The notes under the pieces were generated by a model that ran no database searches, was not told the DNA's origin, and was given only the letters and a program-made list of their open reading frames with translations. The translations under genes were made by a program, and so were the position numbers. 64,000 bases of DNA from Apostichopus japonicus (Eukaryota > Echinodermata > Holothuroidea > Aspidochirotida > Stichopodidae), in contig NC_092565.1 of the NCBI RefSeq assembly GCF_037975245.1, positions 21,907,499 to 21,971,498 of the forward strand, read 5' to 3'. Positions 1 to 12,291 of the stretch are shown one piece after another; position 1 is the stretch's first letter; each line of letters starts with the position of its first letter.

Positions 1-599
1 ATGAATAAAATACTATATTAAAATATTTAGTTTGAATTATTTCACAATTTTGTTTTTTGAGCCATGTGTACATACTACAACGCAAAATCACAGTAAATGC
101 ACACAAAAGGATAACTAAAAAAATCTGTTCGACAATAATGTTGTTTGCAAGTTTACAAATTTTAATTTATTATATTTAAAGTGGCAAAGAATGACACTGC
201 ATGAATAAAATAATTATTTCACTATTTTTTATTTATTATTCTTTGACAATAGCAATCATTAGCAATAATTTATTTACTTAATTATAAAATAATTAGTTTA
301 ATTAGTTATACTTGGAAGGGAATGGCAGTACCACACTACTTCATTTATGGAAAAGACAATTTCAATTTGATTAAAATTTTATGAAATTACTAAAGAAACA
401 AAATCTGCTTCTTCAAGTTTAAAAGATATGGATTAATTTTTGTATATACTGCACAGCTAAGATAAAAGTTAAGTTAAAATCATTTTGGTGTTACAATGTA
501 GACAATCGGATAAAAATTTATTCACTATAGCTTAACTATTAGTAAAGTTGCATTTCAGATATAAATGAAGTATTCGTTGAAATAACTTTGAAATGGTGC

Positions 600-1075
600 A
601 AACATGTTGAGATACAATGTAATTAGTATTGCCCCCAGATATGCTAGAAAGTCAGAGAATGGTCACCAATGTATCACTGTACATCTCTAAAAACAACTTA
701 TCCACACTGAGATATTTCATTTTTTTTTTTTATATTATTTTCACACACCTCAATGGTTAAAGGACTAATCTGGATGTTCTGAGACTCAGGGAAAAGTTCT
801 TCAGAAAACTTCTATCAATATTAAGCATGCTTAATTTGTGGCCAATACTGATGATGTTTAATAATAAAACTGCCTCACCAACCTTCTTTCAGTTAAAAAT
901 ACTCAATGGAGGGGTGTCTTACTTTGATCAATTGGGATCTAAGTTTGAGTGATACTTGGAAAGTTTGGAAAAGTTGTTGACCAATCACCCAAAAAGATGG
1001 TTTCATACACTAAAATATTCTATACTGTAAATACTGTACACAAAGTCATTATTGCTGGTATAACTGGTTTAGAAT
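600..1075 (+). repeat. Interspersed repeat family R1, copy A
   Basis: Shares blocks in the same order with 33215-33560: GCTAGAAAGTC near 640, then CCAATACTGATGATGTTTAA, a GTGATACTTGGAAAG-like block, and ACTGTAAATACTGTAC near 1025. A core of about 41 bases (625-665) also matches 17153-17193 on the opposite strand at roughly nine bases in ten. Class unknown; no terminal repeats or coding potential are seen. Confidence 0.5.
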
Positions 1076-1107
1076 GCAAAGTTATTTTACTTTCAAAATA
1101 TCTATTA

Positions 1108-1478
1108 CCCCCTCAGAGATTAGCTTAACAGTCTTAATCCCATTGTAACAACCCTCAGAGTTTATCTCCACAGCCCTTAATCCCATTGTTACAACCCTCA
1201 GAGTTTATCTCCACAGCCCATTATCCCATTGTTACACCCTTCAGAGTTTATCTCCAGAGCCCTTAATCCCATTGTTAAACCCCTCAGAGTAGATCTCCAC
1301 AGCCCTTAATCCTCTCATCGCTCTTTCCTTCATCTTATCTCTCCCTGGTTGTTTTGTCTTATTTTGCTCTATTCATTGCTCGTTTGTCCAATTTAACTGT
1401 CCGTCCATCTGTGTCTCTTGATGGGTTCTTAGTTTATTTTCATGTCAGTTAGCCTCTGCAGAAGATCCTCCTATATCT
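1108..1478 (+). mobile_element. 5'-truncated Penelope-like 3' tail with 43-bp tandem array
   Basis: About five degenerate copies of a 43-bp unit (core CCCATTGTTACACCCCTCAG plus AGTTTATCTCCACAGCCCTTAAT) run from 1108 to about 1312. They are followed by a unique tail (GCTCTATTCATTGCTCGTTT, CTGTCCGTCCATCTGTGTCT) that ends near GAAGATCCTCC. The same array and tail follow the Penelope-like coding end at 28127-28740, so this is a second, shorter insertion of that element without its coding part. Confidence 0.6.
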
Positions 1479-2239
1479 GACACATATCAAGAGCAAAAAC
1501 ACTTATGAACAAGTTGAGGCTATCAAAGTCAAAACTCTTCTGATGAAGCTAACTGCCTCATTGTATAAGAGTGGCAACAAAATTCTGAGCTCCTGTATGT
1601 CTGTTTTTTTTAGCAGATATTTTACTATACCACCCCAAAACCCTACCCCCCCCCCCCAATAAAAAGAGAAAGGAGCACAAACATACAAATATTTTACTTC
1701 ATATTACCAGACCTCTTGTGACTATCAAGACATAAGATAATATCATTAAACAATTTTTTATAAAGGGTTTCACATACGCACGTTTGCTGAATGCTGATGG
1801 ATTATTTCATAGACCTAGGTCGACACTCAAGGAGCATCTTCAACCATATTCGGATAAAATGTAGATTATCTATTGTGAAATGTCTGTGGTCATCCTCCGG
1901 TTCTACAGGCAGGCAGTATAGTCCTTAAAGTGATATTCTGATGTGGCAAGCAATACAAACCGTTAAAGTGATGAGATAAATCCTAGCTAATACTATTTTC
2001 CATTTTCTAATTCTAGCGATAGTTCATTTACAGGAAACTAAATTTTCCTAGATATAATCCTGTTAATATAATCCTGTGTAGGAAATGTGGAAATGGGTTG
2101 GTCTGTATAGTGTCATCATGGCAAAGAAAATTTTCAACAATTTTAGATTCCTTTCATAATCTTGTTTTTGTTTTCTCCTTGTAATTTGTTACGTCATTTG
2201 GAATATTACCCTTGGCTATCAACGTCATTTTGAGTTCAA
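1479..2239. other. No gene seen
   Basis: AT-rich unique-looking sequence with one poly-C run near 1646-1658. No exon, RNA gene or repeat was recognised. Confidence 0.5.
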
Positions 2240-2840
2240 GGCTACCCGGCATTTAACTGTAATTTGGGTATAAAGTTTATCTCTTTTAATTTTTTTTTTT
2301 CGATCTAATGATTAGCAAGATATATAGTGAATAAAATTCCATGTTTAACTCAAGACGCAAAGAATGATCTCAATATGAAACTATTCTGTTGCCAGAAACA
2401 TAAATAAAAATTTCATTAGCTTTTAAAAGTCTGTGTCGTTCCACCATAAGTCATGCTGTAGGTATGCAATTTATTATTTCTGGTGTAAAACAATGGACAG
2501 GAAATAGTGCTTTTAAGAAAGTTGACTTCTCACATTGCAGAATATGCACTTAACTTTTAAATACATTAACCTTTCATGGTATGACTGTATTTAAATCTAT
2601 TCACAACTCAAGAAAAACTATGCATATTTTTTGTTGAAATTGTTGATGGGAACAGCAAGATGTGTGATAGTCATATTCCTGTGGTTCCCCTGAATTGGAA
2701 TGACTTAGATTATTTGGGCAAAATGAAATAGCCTGAACATATTTTGTTTCATGTGTGAGTGTGGACTTATACACGTGACTCAGCAACTGTGGAGGATGCA
2801 AGTTTTACAGTGTCTGTTAATATGGCACAAATCTAAAAAA
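2240..2840. repeat. Tandem 0.6-kb duplication, copy 1
   Basis: The unit starts GGCTACCCGGCATT and ends GGCACAAATCTAAAAAA. It is followed at once by a second copy. The two differ by a few substitutions and by T-run length; a stretch of at least 200 bases (2601-2801 against 3206-3406) is identical, so the duplication is young or recently homogenised. A 66-codon minus-strand frame is preserved in both copies only because the DNA is identical. Confidence 0.9.
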
Positions 2841-3445
2841 GGCTACCCGGCATTGAACTGTAATTTGAGTATAAAGAGTATCTCTTTTCATTTTTTTTTT
2901 TTTTTTTTTTGATCTAATGATTAGCAAGATATATAGTGAAGAAAATTCCATGTTTAACTCAAGACGCAAAGATGATCTCAATATGAAACTATTCTGTTGC
3001 CAGAAACATAAATAAATATTTCATTAGCTTTTAAAATCTGTTTTTCCACCATTAGTCATGCTGTAGGTATGCAATTTATTATTTCTGGTGTAAAACAATG
3101 GACAGGAAATAGTGCTTTTAAGAAAGTTGACTTCTCGAATTGCAGAATATGCACTTTACTTTTAAATACATTAACCTTTCATGGTATGACTGTATTTAAA
3201 TCTATTCACAACTCAAGAAAAACTATGCATATTTTTTGTTGAAATTGTTGATGGGAACAGCAAGATGTGTGATAGTCATATTCCTGTGGTTCCCCTGAAT
3301 TGGAATGACTTAGATTATTTGGGCAAAATGAAATAGCCTGAACATATTTTGTTTCATGTGTGAGTGTGGACTTATACACGTGACTCAGCAACTGTGGAGG
3401 ATGCAAGTTTTACAGTGTCTGTTAATATGGCACAAATCTAAAAAA
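2841..3445. repeat. Tandem 0.6-kb duplication, copy 2
   Basis: Second direct copy of the unit at 2240-2840, again beginning GGCTACCCGGCATT and ending GGCACAAATCTAAAAAA. Its internal T-run is longer (about 22 against 11), as expected from slippage after duplication. Confidence 0.9.
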
Positions 3446-3935
3446 ATTAGCACTTAGAGGCTTTCGCATTTCGCATTTTGAATTTATGAATTCCTTTTAT
3501 TATTATTATTATTAACTATGGACAAACTTGAACCTACAGCATAGTATTAGCTAGTTTGTTACTGCTGCCCTGTAAATACTGACTACATCATTGCAAACTG
3601 CTTGAAACACTTTTAATTGATCCATCAAAGGACAACTACAACTTGTTTTTTAAGTATAACTTATACTTTATACTTATCAATTGGAAAAGAAATATTGTCA
3701 TGAATATACCATACAATAATACACCATTTGACACCTACCTCTTCCTTAATTTAATAGCACCCCACCTTTGAGTCACTGAATAAAACTTAAATTCTATGAA
3801 GACTTTAAAATGGAATAACAATTTTTGGCTTTTCAACCTCCCTCACATCACAAAAGCCAGCTACATAGGTGCTCATGAGCAAGGCCTGACATAATAAAGA
3901 AGCTTATGTTGCTTCAGCAACATACAACAAAATCT

Positions 3936-4690
3936 AGTATGTCTGTGCCTACTTTGCAGGAAAACTCTATATTGAAACTATTTTTGTTATCAGGTGATAC
4001 TAAGATTGGCCGATAGCTTCAATTTGGGTGAGATCATATTTAGGAATAGATTCCTAGCATTCACACAAAATGAATATCATGATTTTTGGTGGTATCTGCA
4101 ACTTTACATTGTATTATTTTAGTATTTGAAATAGCAACCAGCTTAAACTGCTACAACTTTTTACCTCCCTCAAATTTCCACATCACATCTTGCATAGTGC
4201 ACCCTACCTATAAACTTCTTCAAAAAGTTATTTTTACTAGTAGGTTATTGTCATGTTGTTGTGTAGTACACACATAGTATGTCTATGTCTATAATTTGCA
4301 CAAACACTATTTGCTGAAGAAATTATTGCCATCAAATGACACCACTGACTGAAAGCTTTATTTTGGGAGAAATCTAGGAATAAATTCTTAGCATTCACAC
4401 AGAATATTTTTGCACAGTCTGTCTTCGATCCAGCAAAAATATAACAGTATTTGGTGGACCCGCAACTTCAGGTCGTATTATTTTAGTAACGAAACAGCAA
4501 CCAGCTTAAATTGCTACATTTGTTTACCTTCAGCAACTTTCCACACCACATCTTAATATAGATTTGCAGTCAACTGATTTTTGCAGGAATAACATACCCC
4601 TTCCAGTCATCCAGATAAAACTTCTTCACAAAGGTATTTTCACTGGTAGAGTACAGTCATGTTCTTGTGCATAGTACACACATAACTACA
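3936..4690. repeat. Old tandem duplication, two diverged copies
   Basis: The halves (about 3936-4273 and 4274-4690) run parallel. Shared blocks in order include CCTAGCATTCACACA / CTTAGCATTCACACAGAAT, ATAGCAACCAGCTTAAA / ACAGCAACCAGCTTAAA, GTATTATTTTAGTA, a CACATCTT block, TCACTGGTAGA / TACTAGTAGGT and GTACACACATA. The second copy carries extra sequence (about 4405-4440 and 4555-4610). No function seen. Confidence 0.7.
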
Positions 4691-7600
4691 ACTCAGGTTT
4701 TAGCAAGTTTTAAAATATCTTGAAAACAATATCAAGGAAATTGCCGAAAACAAAAACAAACATTGTTCAAATTGGAAGGAGAGAAAATGAAATTGAAACA
4801 GTTCTCTTACATGGAAAAAAAAAATTGTAACAGTGTTTGCTCTTCTTGCAACAAACATGAAATTTAAATAACAATTTTTACAAAGTAACATCAAAAGAAC
4901 AAGTGCATGCAAGAGAGGCATAAAACACCAGGCTCTCCAACAACATACTATTATATAAAAATACTTTGTCATGGCACGTACAAAAGCTGCTATCTTGTTG
5001 CATGCAAAACATTGTAAATGCAATTACATGTATTATATATGTATTATATGCAATCACATACTGTAATATGTGTTCATGATACGTATAGGCAGTAAGCATA
5101 TTATGTTAAGAGAATGAGAGAGAGAGAGATATCTGATTTTCAGTCCCAACTAGCTATGTACATCATATGGATCTGTTAAATCATGGAAAATGTATTGTTG
5201 GAAAATATCTGAAATCTACCTCAAATAAAGTAAATCAGCAATGAAAAACTGACTGGGAAATTACAAACACATGGAAAAGAGCAAAAAAAATAAAAAAAAT
5301 AAAAAAAATAAAAAATGGGCTACGATGGGATTGGAAACAGTGACCTCAGGAATGTAGCCTGAGCCTGGGACTGTATTGAATCCTGCTCTACCTCAAAATG
5401 TATCTGCTCTTTTCAAGCTATATCTAATCTGGAAATTTGAAGCAATTCTTATCTGTCTGCACCACTTTACTGCACTCCGCTATCTTCTCAAGACTAATTT
5501 TATGGTATTCCTTTCTTTCTTCTTTGTTAAATACTGTGCGCCCTCTAGCCTGCTACGTGATGTTTGGATACAAGCAGTACTCCCCGACTTCTCTAACTTG
5601 ACACACAGTAGACAGTCAGATGACATATAGAGTGAAGCTTTATGGGAGACAGAAGTAGAGCATGGTATCGTACGTCATCATAGGTCATCAAAGCAGACAA
5701 AATAAAATGAAAGGGAAGGCTGAAGTATCACTAGATGACGTCAATCCCGTTCCATTTAAGAGTAGCAACTTGGGATAAGCAACGTGACTTCTGACCAAAG
5801 GTCAATTATGTGAAGACAAAACTGTTGTTATTAGTTTGTTATTTTTATAAACATTCACAAATTCTGGAAATATAAGCATCGGGAAATTCAGTGGCAGCAA
5901 GGGGGGAGTGGGGGGAGGGGGGACATATGCTCCCCAAACACATTGCTTCCCCTACCAGTTGGATACGGTACAACAGAACTGAAACGCCTCTGCTCCCTAA
6001 ATTTGTCTGTGATGTGCACTATATACAGGTGCGTTTTGGCACTTTAAAAGTGTTTCCCAAACTGTTTGCTTGCCACATACTTGCATGTTCAAATTGTACC
6101 TTCTTCCCAAGAAAACCACAGACAATTGTCAATGCTGATTTTTCAACCCTTACTGCCAAGCTATTCTGGATTTTATATAAATCTACCAAGATGAAAGCTT
6201 AAATCCAGAATGCTCCCTGCATCATCATCACCACCATAATCATCATCGTTATCATCATTATCAGAACATCTTCAATCATGTGACATCTGGCTTCTGATCG
6301 TTGGAAGATCACAGAGTCTGAGGAAAGAATCTAACCGACGTCGTCGTCTTCTCGGTGACCTGACGCAAGCAAGGCTTCAAGACCTGTGACGCCAAATGAA
6401 GCACCCTTCCATGAAGTGATCAATACTCTCAGAGTCTGGCTAAGACAGAAAGATGAACTACTTCCCATCCGATGCAGCAGAGCCTTGCAGTCATCTTGAC
6501 GAGCCTCGGAGATGCCTGGCAGGCACTTAAAATGTGACACCTGGTAGTATTCCATGGACAATTTTACGGTAAACCCTCCAACCAGAGAGTGACGCATCCG
6601 AGGGGGCTGCACCTCGCAATCAATAAATTGATTGTATTAGACTGCGTGTCCCTCGTAATGAATTTGCATGTGTAACTCAACATAGATATTATGCAAGTCT
6701 TAGATATAATGAACATGGAGAAAAATTTTGTAATCCCGAAAAAAATTATGGAATCAAACATCCCGTTCATATATTTATTCATCCTGCAATAAATATGACG
6801 ATGCAAGAAGACTCGACACTCTCTCATGATCGATCAAATTTGTGGAGTTTATTCTCTTACTCATTTTCTTCCCCGTAAAAGTCAGCATCTACTAGTGAAA
6901 CAGAGAGATGGAATAGTATCTTATTTCTGGTAAAGGATGATTTTCAACACTCATTGTTTAAAATTCATCCCTAATTCTTCTAAAAGGGTTAAAGCCCCAT
7001 CTTCCTTTTTTTCTCAATCTTTGTTATAAGACACAAAACTTATACATTTTTATTTTTTTAATTGTTTTACTATGGACTCTATTGTGCTCCTCAATACTGT
7101 ATATTGCAAAGAAATATAATCAACGTCACCAACTGCAAATAGAAATGTCGTCAATGACCTCTGAAAACGTACGGAAGTTTAATTGACATATTTATAAATC
7201 TATATAGACTGTAGATCTTTTGACTGCTGTCAAAAAAATTGTGATAATGCATGTACCTCACGGTCCAAGTAAACTCTCTTATCCGTGACCATTCCATCAA
7301 AAGGTACAACACAAAGAGCAGATGCGTTCGGCATCACTATATATGTAACACACGAGGTAGTATAAAGTAATTACAGAACAGTATTGTTTTCTAATTATTT
7401 TACACTTTATGCTGGCTCAAAACTATGCATGTAGATATGATATCTGCTGCCATCATATGATAAAGATGTTAGCCAATAGCTGAAACATAATCATTTAATT
7501 AACTTGCAGTAACTATAAATGCATCAACCCAACATCTCCAGTCCTTGTAACATCTCCTTGCCCGGCCAGAGCAATGTGAATGAGTTCAGACAGTACCCTA

Positions 7601-8455
7601 TTTTGGATAAAAGAAAAACCTCAATGGAACATACGGAAGCTAGTTTCTATGACAAATATGGTACAGGATAGGTATGGTTCTGAAAGGACAGATACTGGAT
7701 TAAACTGATATTTTTAGCTCTGAATATGAAATGTTGTGACTGCAGTTTGTATGTATGTAAGCATTATTATACTGTCTAATTGGTCTTCTTTGAACCATAG
7801 TTTAAATAAAATACTAATTTCCATGGTTAAGGCTGGGTTAGGGATTAGGGCTGGGTTCGGATTAATAGGTTTTGGGTCACCAATGGATGGCAATTGGATA
7901 CATTGGTCTTCAATAATTAATTATATCCTATTATATATTTTTCATAACCAGAATTTGGTAGATCATGATTCAGCATACATAGAACAAGCTATGACATTGG
8001 GAGATGAATCAATGGGTTTCCTCTTTCACAATCTCTGTATCATATATACAGATATTTTGATTCTTCAGTTCCCCTTTGACTTGTGGACTATCCCATTACA
8101 ACTTGACTAGCATGGAAAACCTGACACGTATTCTTCTTAAAGGTCACTATAGCTTTGTTGAACACATACATTTATCTAGTGTTTTTCATATGCAGCACTT
8201 TCTTACCTCCCTCGACATTTTCTGCAGGTTTGAATATATGAGAAATTAAGTTTTAACATGAACTTAATGCAGCTATAGGGATTATTTTGGCAGACAATTT
8301 TACCAAATCTACAGATCTTGTTACTCAAAAGAAGACTGCAGTAGATCAATAGCAAATGTTTTTCTTCACTAAATGAGAATTAATGAATTTGATTCAATCG
8401 TCAACGTTTTCATTCTAAGACACTTTATGTTAGTATTACATTACATGTACAAATT
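4691..8455. other. No gene seen; scattered simple repeats
   Basis: Contains an AG run (5110-5128), an A-rich TAAAAAAA repeat (5282-5315), a G-rich hAT-end-like start CAGTGGCAGCAAGG (5889) without a partner, a TCA/ATC simple repeat (about 6222-6262), and a short degenerate TTAGGG-like run near 7828-7860. A segment at 6357-6500 reads open for 45 codons on the plus strand, up to a TGA, without recognised homology. Confidence 0.5.
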
Positions 8456-8706
8456 GGATATTAAAAATTTCAGTATTTCTCCATTTTTATGTCATTCTTT
8501 GAAAGAATGGGACTCTCCAGCCAGCGACGCCCTAAAATCAACAGAGGGCGCTATCATATCGGTCCTATCTAGCTCCATGAAGGATATTGAAAATGTCAGT
8601 ATTTCTCTATTTTTATGTCATTCTTTGAAAGAATGGGGCTCTCCAGCCAGCCATGCCCAAAACCAACAGAGGGCGCTGTCATATTGGTCCTATCTAGCTC
8701 CATTAA
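8456..8706. repeat. Two tandem copies of a 126-bp unit
   Basis: Each copy begins GGATATTRAAAAT and contains TTTTTATGTCATTCTTTGAA, CTCTCCAGCCAGC, AACAGAGGGCGCT and TCCTATCTAGCTCCAT. The copies at 8456-8581 and 8582-8706 differ at roughly one base in ten. The unit length keeps one plus-strand frame open across both copies (a 144-codon frame from 8373), which explains that long reading frame without a gene. Confidence 0.85.
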
Positions 8707-11700
8707 ACTTGACAAGCTGCAGTCAGACCGTAAATCATAACAGTAACATGTGTCGATCCATTACTATAGTAGTGGTGCATTTTGTACAATTTTTTTTGAA
8801 ATTATAGAATCAGAGATCATTGAAACATATTTTCAAAGTTTCAAGTCAAACTTATCGTCTTAAGTACATTCACTCATGTGTTCTAGATTTCTTATAGCAA
8901 TGTGCTTAACTGCACAAGTGGACTGAACCTTAATTGAACTCACCCAGTCGCGTCTGTAGGCAAATTCATCGGGCTTGTTTGCATGCTATAGTGAGCACTT
9001 TCACGTGATCATGTTACTTTGATTCAGAGATCTGTTAGTAGAATAGGTCACACGCGTTATGACCCATCATAGAGGACCCTCAATAGGAATGCTGGAAAGT
9101 GCCCATTGACAAAACTTGACTAAAAAAACTTTTTTGTTGACTTTATCTTGACTATATGCCTTTTTGTAACCTAAATACCATCCATAATGACTATAATTTT
9201 TCTCTTTCAAGTGTAATTCTCTTAAAGGTTAAGTTTATTAAAACCCAGCATGGCTGACAAAACACTACAAGACATGAAATTAATTCCATTTCTAGTTACT
9301 TTGTTTTCTCAATATCGTGCTATCTTACAATCTCGTAAATCTTCTGAACATCAATTTCTGACGTTGATTACTTATAACAAACAAATTTATTTAGGTTAAA
9401 CATGTAAAACTTTTCTGACAAGTTTGAAATACTTGACCTAATCTAAAAGCAGTACAATGGTTAAAATATCCTGTTCAAGTATATATCGGAGTGGGTTGGT
9501 AGTATACACTATGGATAATCTTCCTACATACACAGTGTTCAAGTACCTCTTACAATCATTCTAATGGCCATAGAGAAAAGAAAATGGACAGCAGTGTTGA
9601 TAAAGGCTATAGGATTTACATGCAAACAGTGCAAGAATAAACAAGAATGGTAAATATATTCTTTTGTGATCTATTACAGTAAACGTGTATTTTTAATCAG
9701 TGACAGACCCAGGTATATAAATTCATGATATTTGACAGTACAAATCTGTCCTTGTAGCCTATGATAAATGCATTTCCAGAATAACAGTTCTGTTACTTAT
9801 CTGCTCCCTATGAAAGTCAGATACAATGTTTTTTTATTAACTTATGGAAGTTACAAATTATGTCAAAAATATATGTCAAAGAAAAGACATACCTCAATTT
9901 ATCATCTAAGACAGCCCAATATGTGCTTGTATGTGATAATACAGCTACAGAATTTTACGAACTGAAGGAAAACCTTCAATATTGTGCCTCTTTTTATGGA
10001 AATTTCATGCTGCCATCAACATGTTAAAGTGTCTGCTTGATTTTCTGCAAATTTATGTTCAGTTCCTCAATAGTTACATCCCAGAGTAACTACAGTAAAA
10101 TGAGTACTTGTTGAATGAAGACAATTGTAACATTTTTAAATTTACTCACATATTTACATATTCTGCATTTCAACATCTTTTCTGTAAGGTTAGATGCTTA
10201 CTTTAACACTTTGGGATTTCTTTGTTGATCAATTTAGCATTTTGTTGTAAAATAAATAAATTGCACATATTGTAAAATGAGTACTTGTAACATGTTGTTG
10301 CAACCTGTTGAAATGATGGGACTGAAAATGATCCTGCTAGCATTTATCAGAAATTAAAAAAATTCTCACTTTATGTTAAATGAACAATTGATCCTTCTTG
10401 ATGCCAAAAATATTTAAAATTTAAAAAGCAATGACTTTGTCAGTTTGCAACTAAACGTCAGGTTGATCACTGAAGAAACGTGAAGAATTCATCAAGTTGC
10501 TGTCAAGTTATTAACTTATCAATTTGTCATTTTGCCAAATATTTTGAAGCAACCCGAGTGAGTATTTTTTTTAACATTTTGATGGCACCTTACAGTTTCC
10601 ATAGCTTTTGCATCTACGCCACAATTTCAATAGGTTCGTTTTGCTAGGCAGAACTTTGCTGCAAAATTAAAAGACGATAGAAATAGCCTTCACATCGTTC
10701 ATACCCTGTGAAATGTTGCCATGGGGATAATTGTGCACCATAGCTGTTCCATTGATGCAGCTAAATATGACATGATAGACGGAGATTAGGCTGGCCTATT
10801 ATAAGAAAACATGTGAAGCAAACATTCAAATACATTTGCATATTTTCATGGTGTAAAGACTAAAAGCACAATGACTGCATCGAGGTAAAAAAAATGCATT
10901 GACCAGTCGATGAGTGATGTTTTGATGCTTAAAACCATCATCTGACTACTACAGTATTAATGGCTTCTTCCTTACCACAGTATTATATCTAACATAATTG
11001 AAAAATATATACTTCCATGTAAATAAACTAATGGAAATCCATTTGAAGAGTTTGAATAATAGATTCACAAATTCCTGAGAAATGCAACTCATTTGTTACT
11101 TTGACAACAGAAAGCACTTTCTTTTTTTTCTCCATTTCCCTGGTTTATGTGCAGATGTAAATTTTGATGCACAGTTTGGTAAAAGGCTCGACATTGATGC
11201 ATTTGAAGTCAAGCCATTCAAAATGGTCACATTATGTCAAAAAAGGTCACAATAAACAGGAAATGGGTAATCAGCCAAAAGTAGGGATCATACAGTATTG
11301 GTACGGACAGAGCTACTGTACAATTCATTATGGTACAATAGAATAGATAGAAAAGTGCAGTAGAAGAGTGTGGACAGGTTAAGAGAGCAGTGATGTAATA
11401 TTTCATGTGTGAAATTAAATTGGGCTAAATCTATCAGTTACACAAACTGAATTACTGTACACCAAAAAAATGAGTAGAATACAAAATATGGACATTTTAT
11501 ATGAAATAAACACGTGCAATCTGAGATACATTGAAACAGTATAAAAATGCATTTAACAAGAAAACAGTTCAGAATAAACTATAGAGTAAACCACATATAA
11601 GCAAAATGCTACAACTGCAGAAGAACAGATAACAAATGGCTTCAAGCACCCTCTTTCAAACAAATTCCTCCATTTGCATAATTGCAAATGTCAAAGTGTT

Positions 11701-12189
11701 TTCAAAACATACTCTGATTTTCATTCCCTCCACCCCGCCCCGCCCCTTCCCTTTGCTTCTTTTTTTTCTCTTGGAGTAGGCGTGGTCGCTATTACTACCA
11801 TGTAGCAATGTCTCCTTTCATTTAGACATTAATTTGGTTCAATCGAGCGTTAACGATGTAATTGCCTACGGGCACCTTAAGCAAAAGCAAAGATTGATCA
11901 ACTTGAAGATCCTGCTAACTAGCACAAATGGAGCTTCCGTCACAAGGAGCTGAGCATCTAACTACAAGAAACATGATAGAAGCAGGTGAGTGACAAATTA
12001 AACAACAAATAGAGATTAATCAGTATGAGACAATTAACTGGGATGACATCAATGACAGCCATTCGGTATCAGCAGGAAACAGCACAAACAGCAAAGAAAG
12101 AGAAACAACCAGTCAGGCAAAAAAAAAAAAAAAAACTCTGAAATGGAACAAAATGGCAGGCCTCAACTGAGCGGTGAAAACGATTTTAC
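8707..12189. other. No gene seen; expected PDE11 intron
   Basis: If the 12190-12291 exon is real, this is the following intron, because no later GAF-B or HD-type catalytic motif (such as HDLDHRG) was found here on the minus strand. A CCCCGCCCCGCCCC stretch with polypyrimidine flank lies near 11730-11775. Confidence 0.4.
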
Positions 12190-12291
12190 CTTTTCGATGT
12201 CGCTTGGTGGCGGAGTACTGACATTGGATACGGTTGACATTTCCCTACTCATTCCAGGACCCCTGGAAAGTCTGAGCTGACTTGGTATTGA
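12190..12291 (-). CDS. PDE11: Probable PDE11 exon, Ser/Pro-rich GAF-B insert
   Basis: Thirty-four open codons between an acceptor CTTTTTCACCTCAG and a donor AAG|GTAAAA, phase 0 at both ends, which matches the exon at 13271-13411. The peptide is rich in Ser, Pro, Arg and Thr, includes STVSNVSTPPPSDIEK, and would fall in the variable segment of GAF-B before the conserved IA..VA.TG block. That segment is not conserved between species, so the assignment rests on strand, phase, splice sites and position rather than homology. One conserved strand normally lies between the two pieces (F.K.F.L), so a further small exon may be missed in the 979-bp gap. A second acceptor inside the block (TTTCCAG, 12263) would change the phase and is less likely. 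Confidence 0.5.

Noticed and set aside
1108-1312. CRISPR-like array (43-bp repeats)
   Set aside because: Units are contiguous without spacers and recur inside a retroelement tail at 28372-28543; the genome is eukaryotic.
2601-3406. Two identical 66-codon minus-strand frames
   Set aside because: They are identical only because they lie in the two copies of a tandem duplication; composition is not protein-like and there are no splice sites.
4700-5023. 107-codon minus-strand frame
   Set aside because: Rich in Phe, Leu and Cys from AT-rich DNA, overlapped by another frame; no domain and no splice context.
5889-5925. CAGTGGCAGCAAGGGGGGAG as the left end of another hAT-type element
   Set aside because: No inverted partner end or 8-bp duplication was found within several kilobases.
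6331-6612. 93-codon minus-strand frame ending in acidic residues
   Set aside because: The acidic end is the complement of a GTC repeat (CGACGTCGTCGTC), and the opposite strand gives a more protein-like reading.
7736-8110. 124-codon plus-strand frame
   Set aside because: No family recognised; it runs through a degenerate TTAGGG-like stretch, and hydrophobic composition follows from base composition.
8373-8807. 144-codon plus-strand frame, one of the longest in the window
   Set aside because: Explained by the 126-bp tandem duplication, whose period is a multiple of three.
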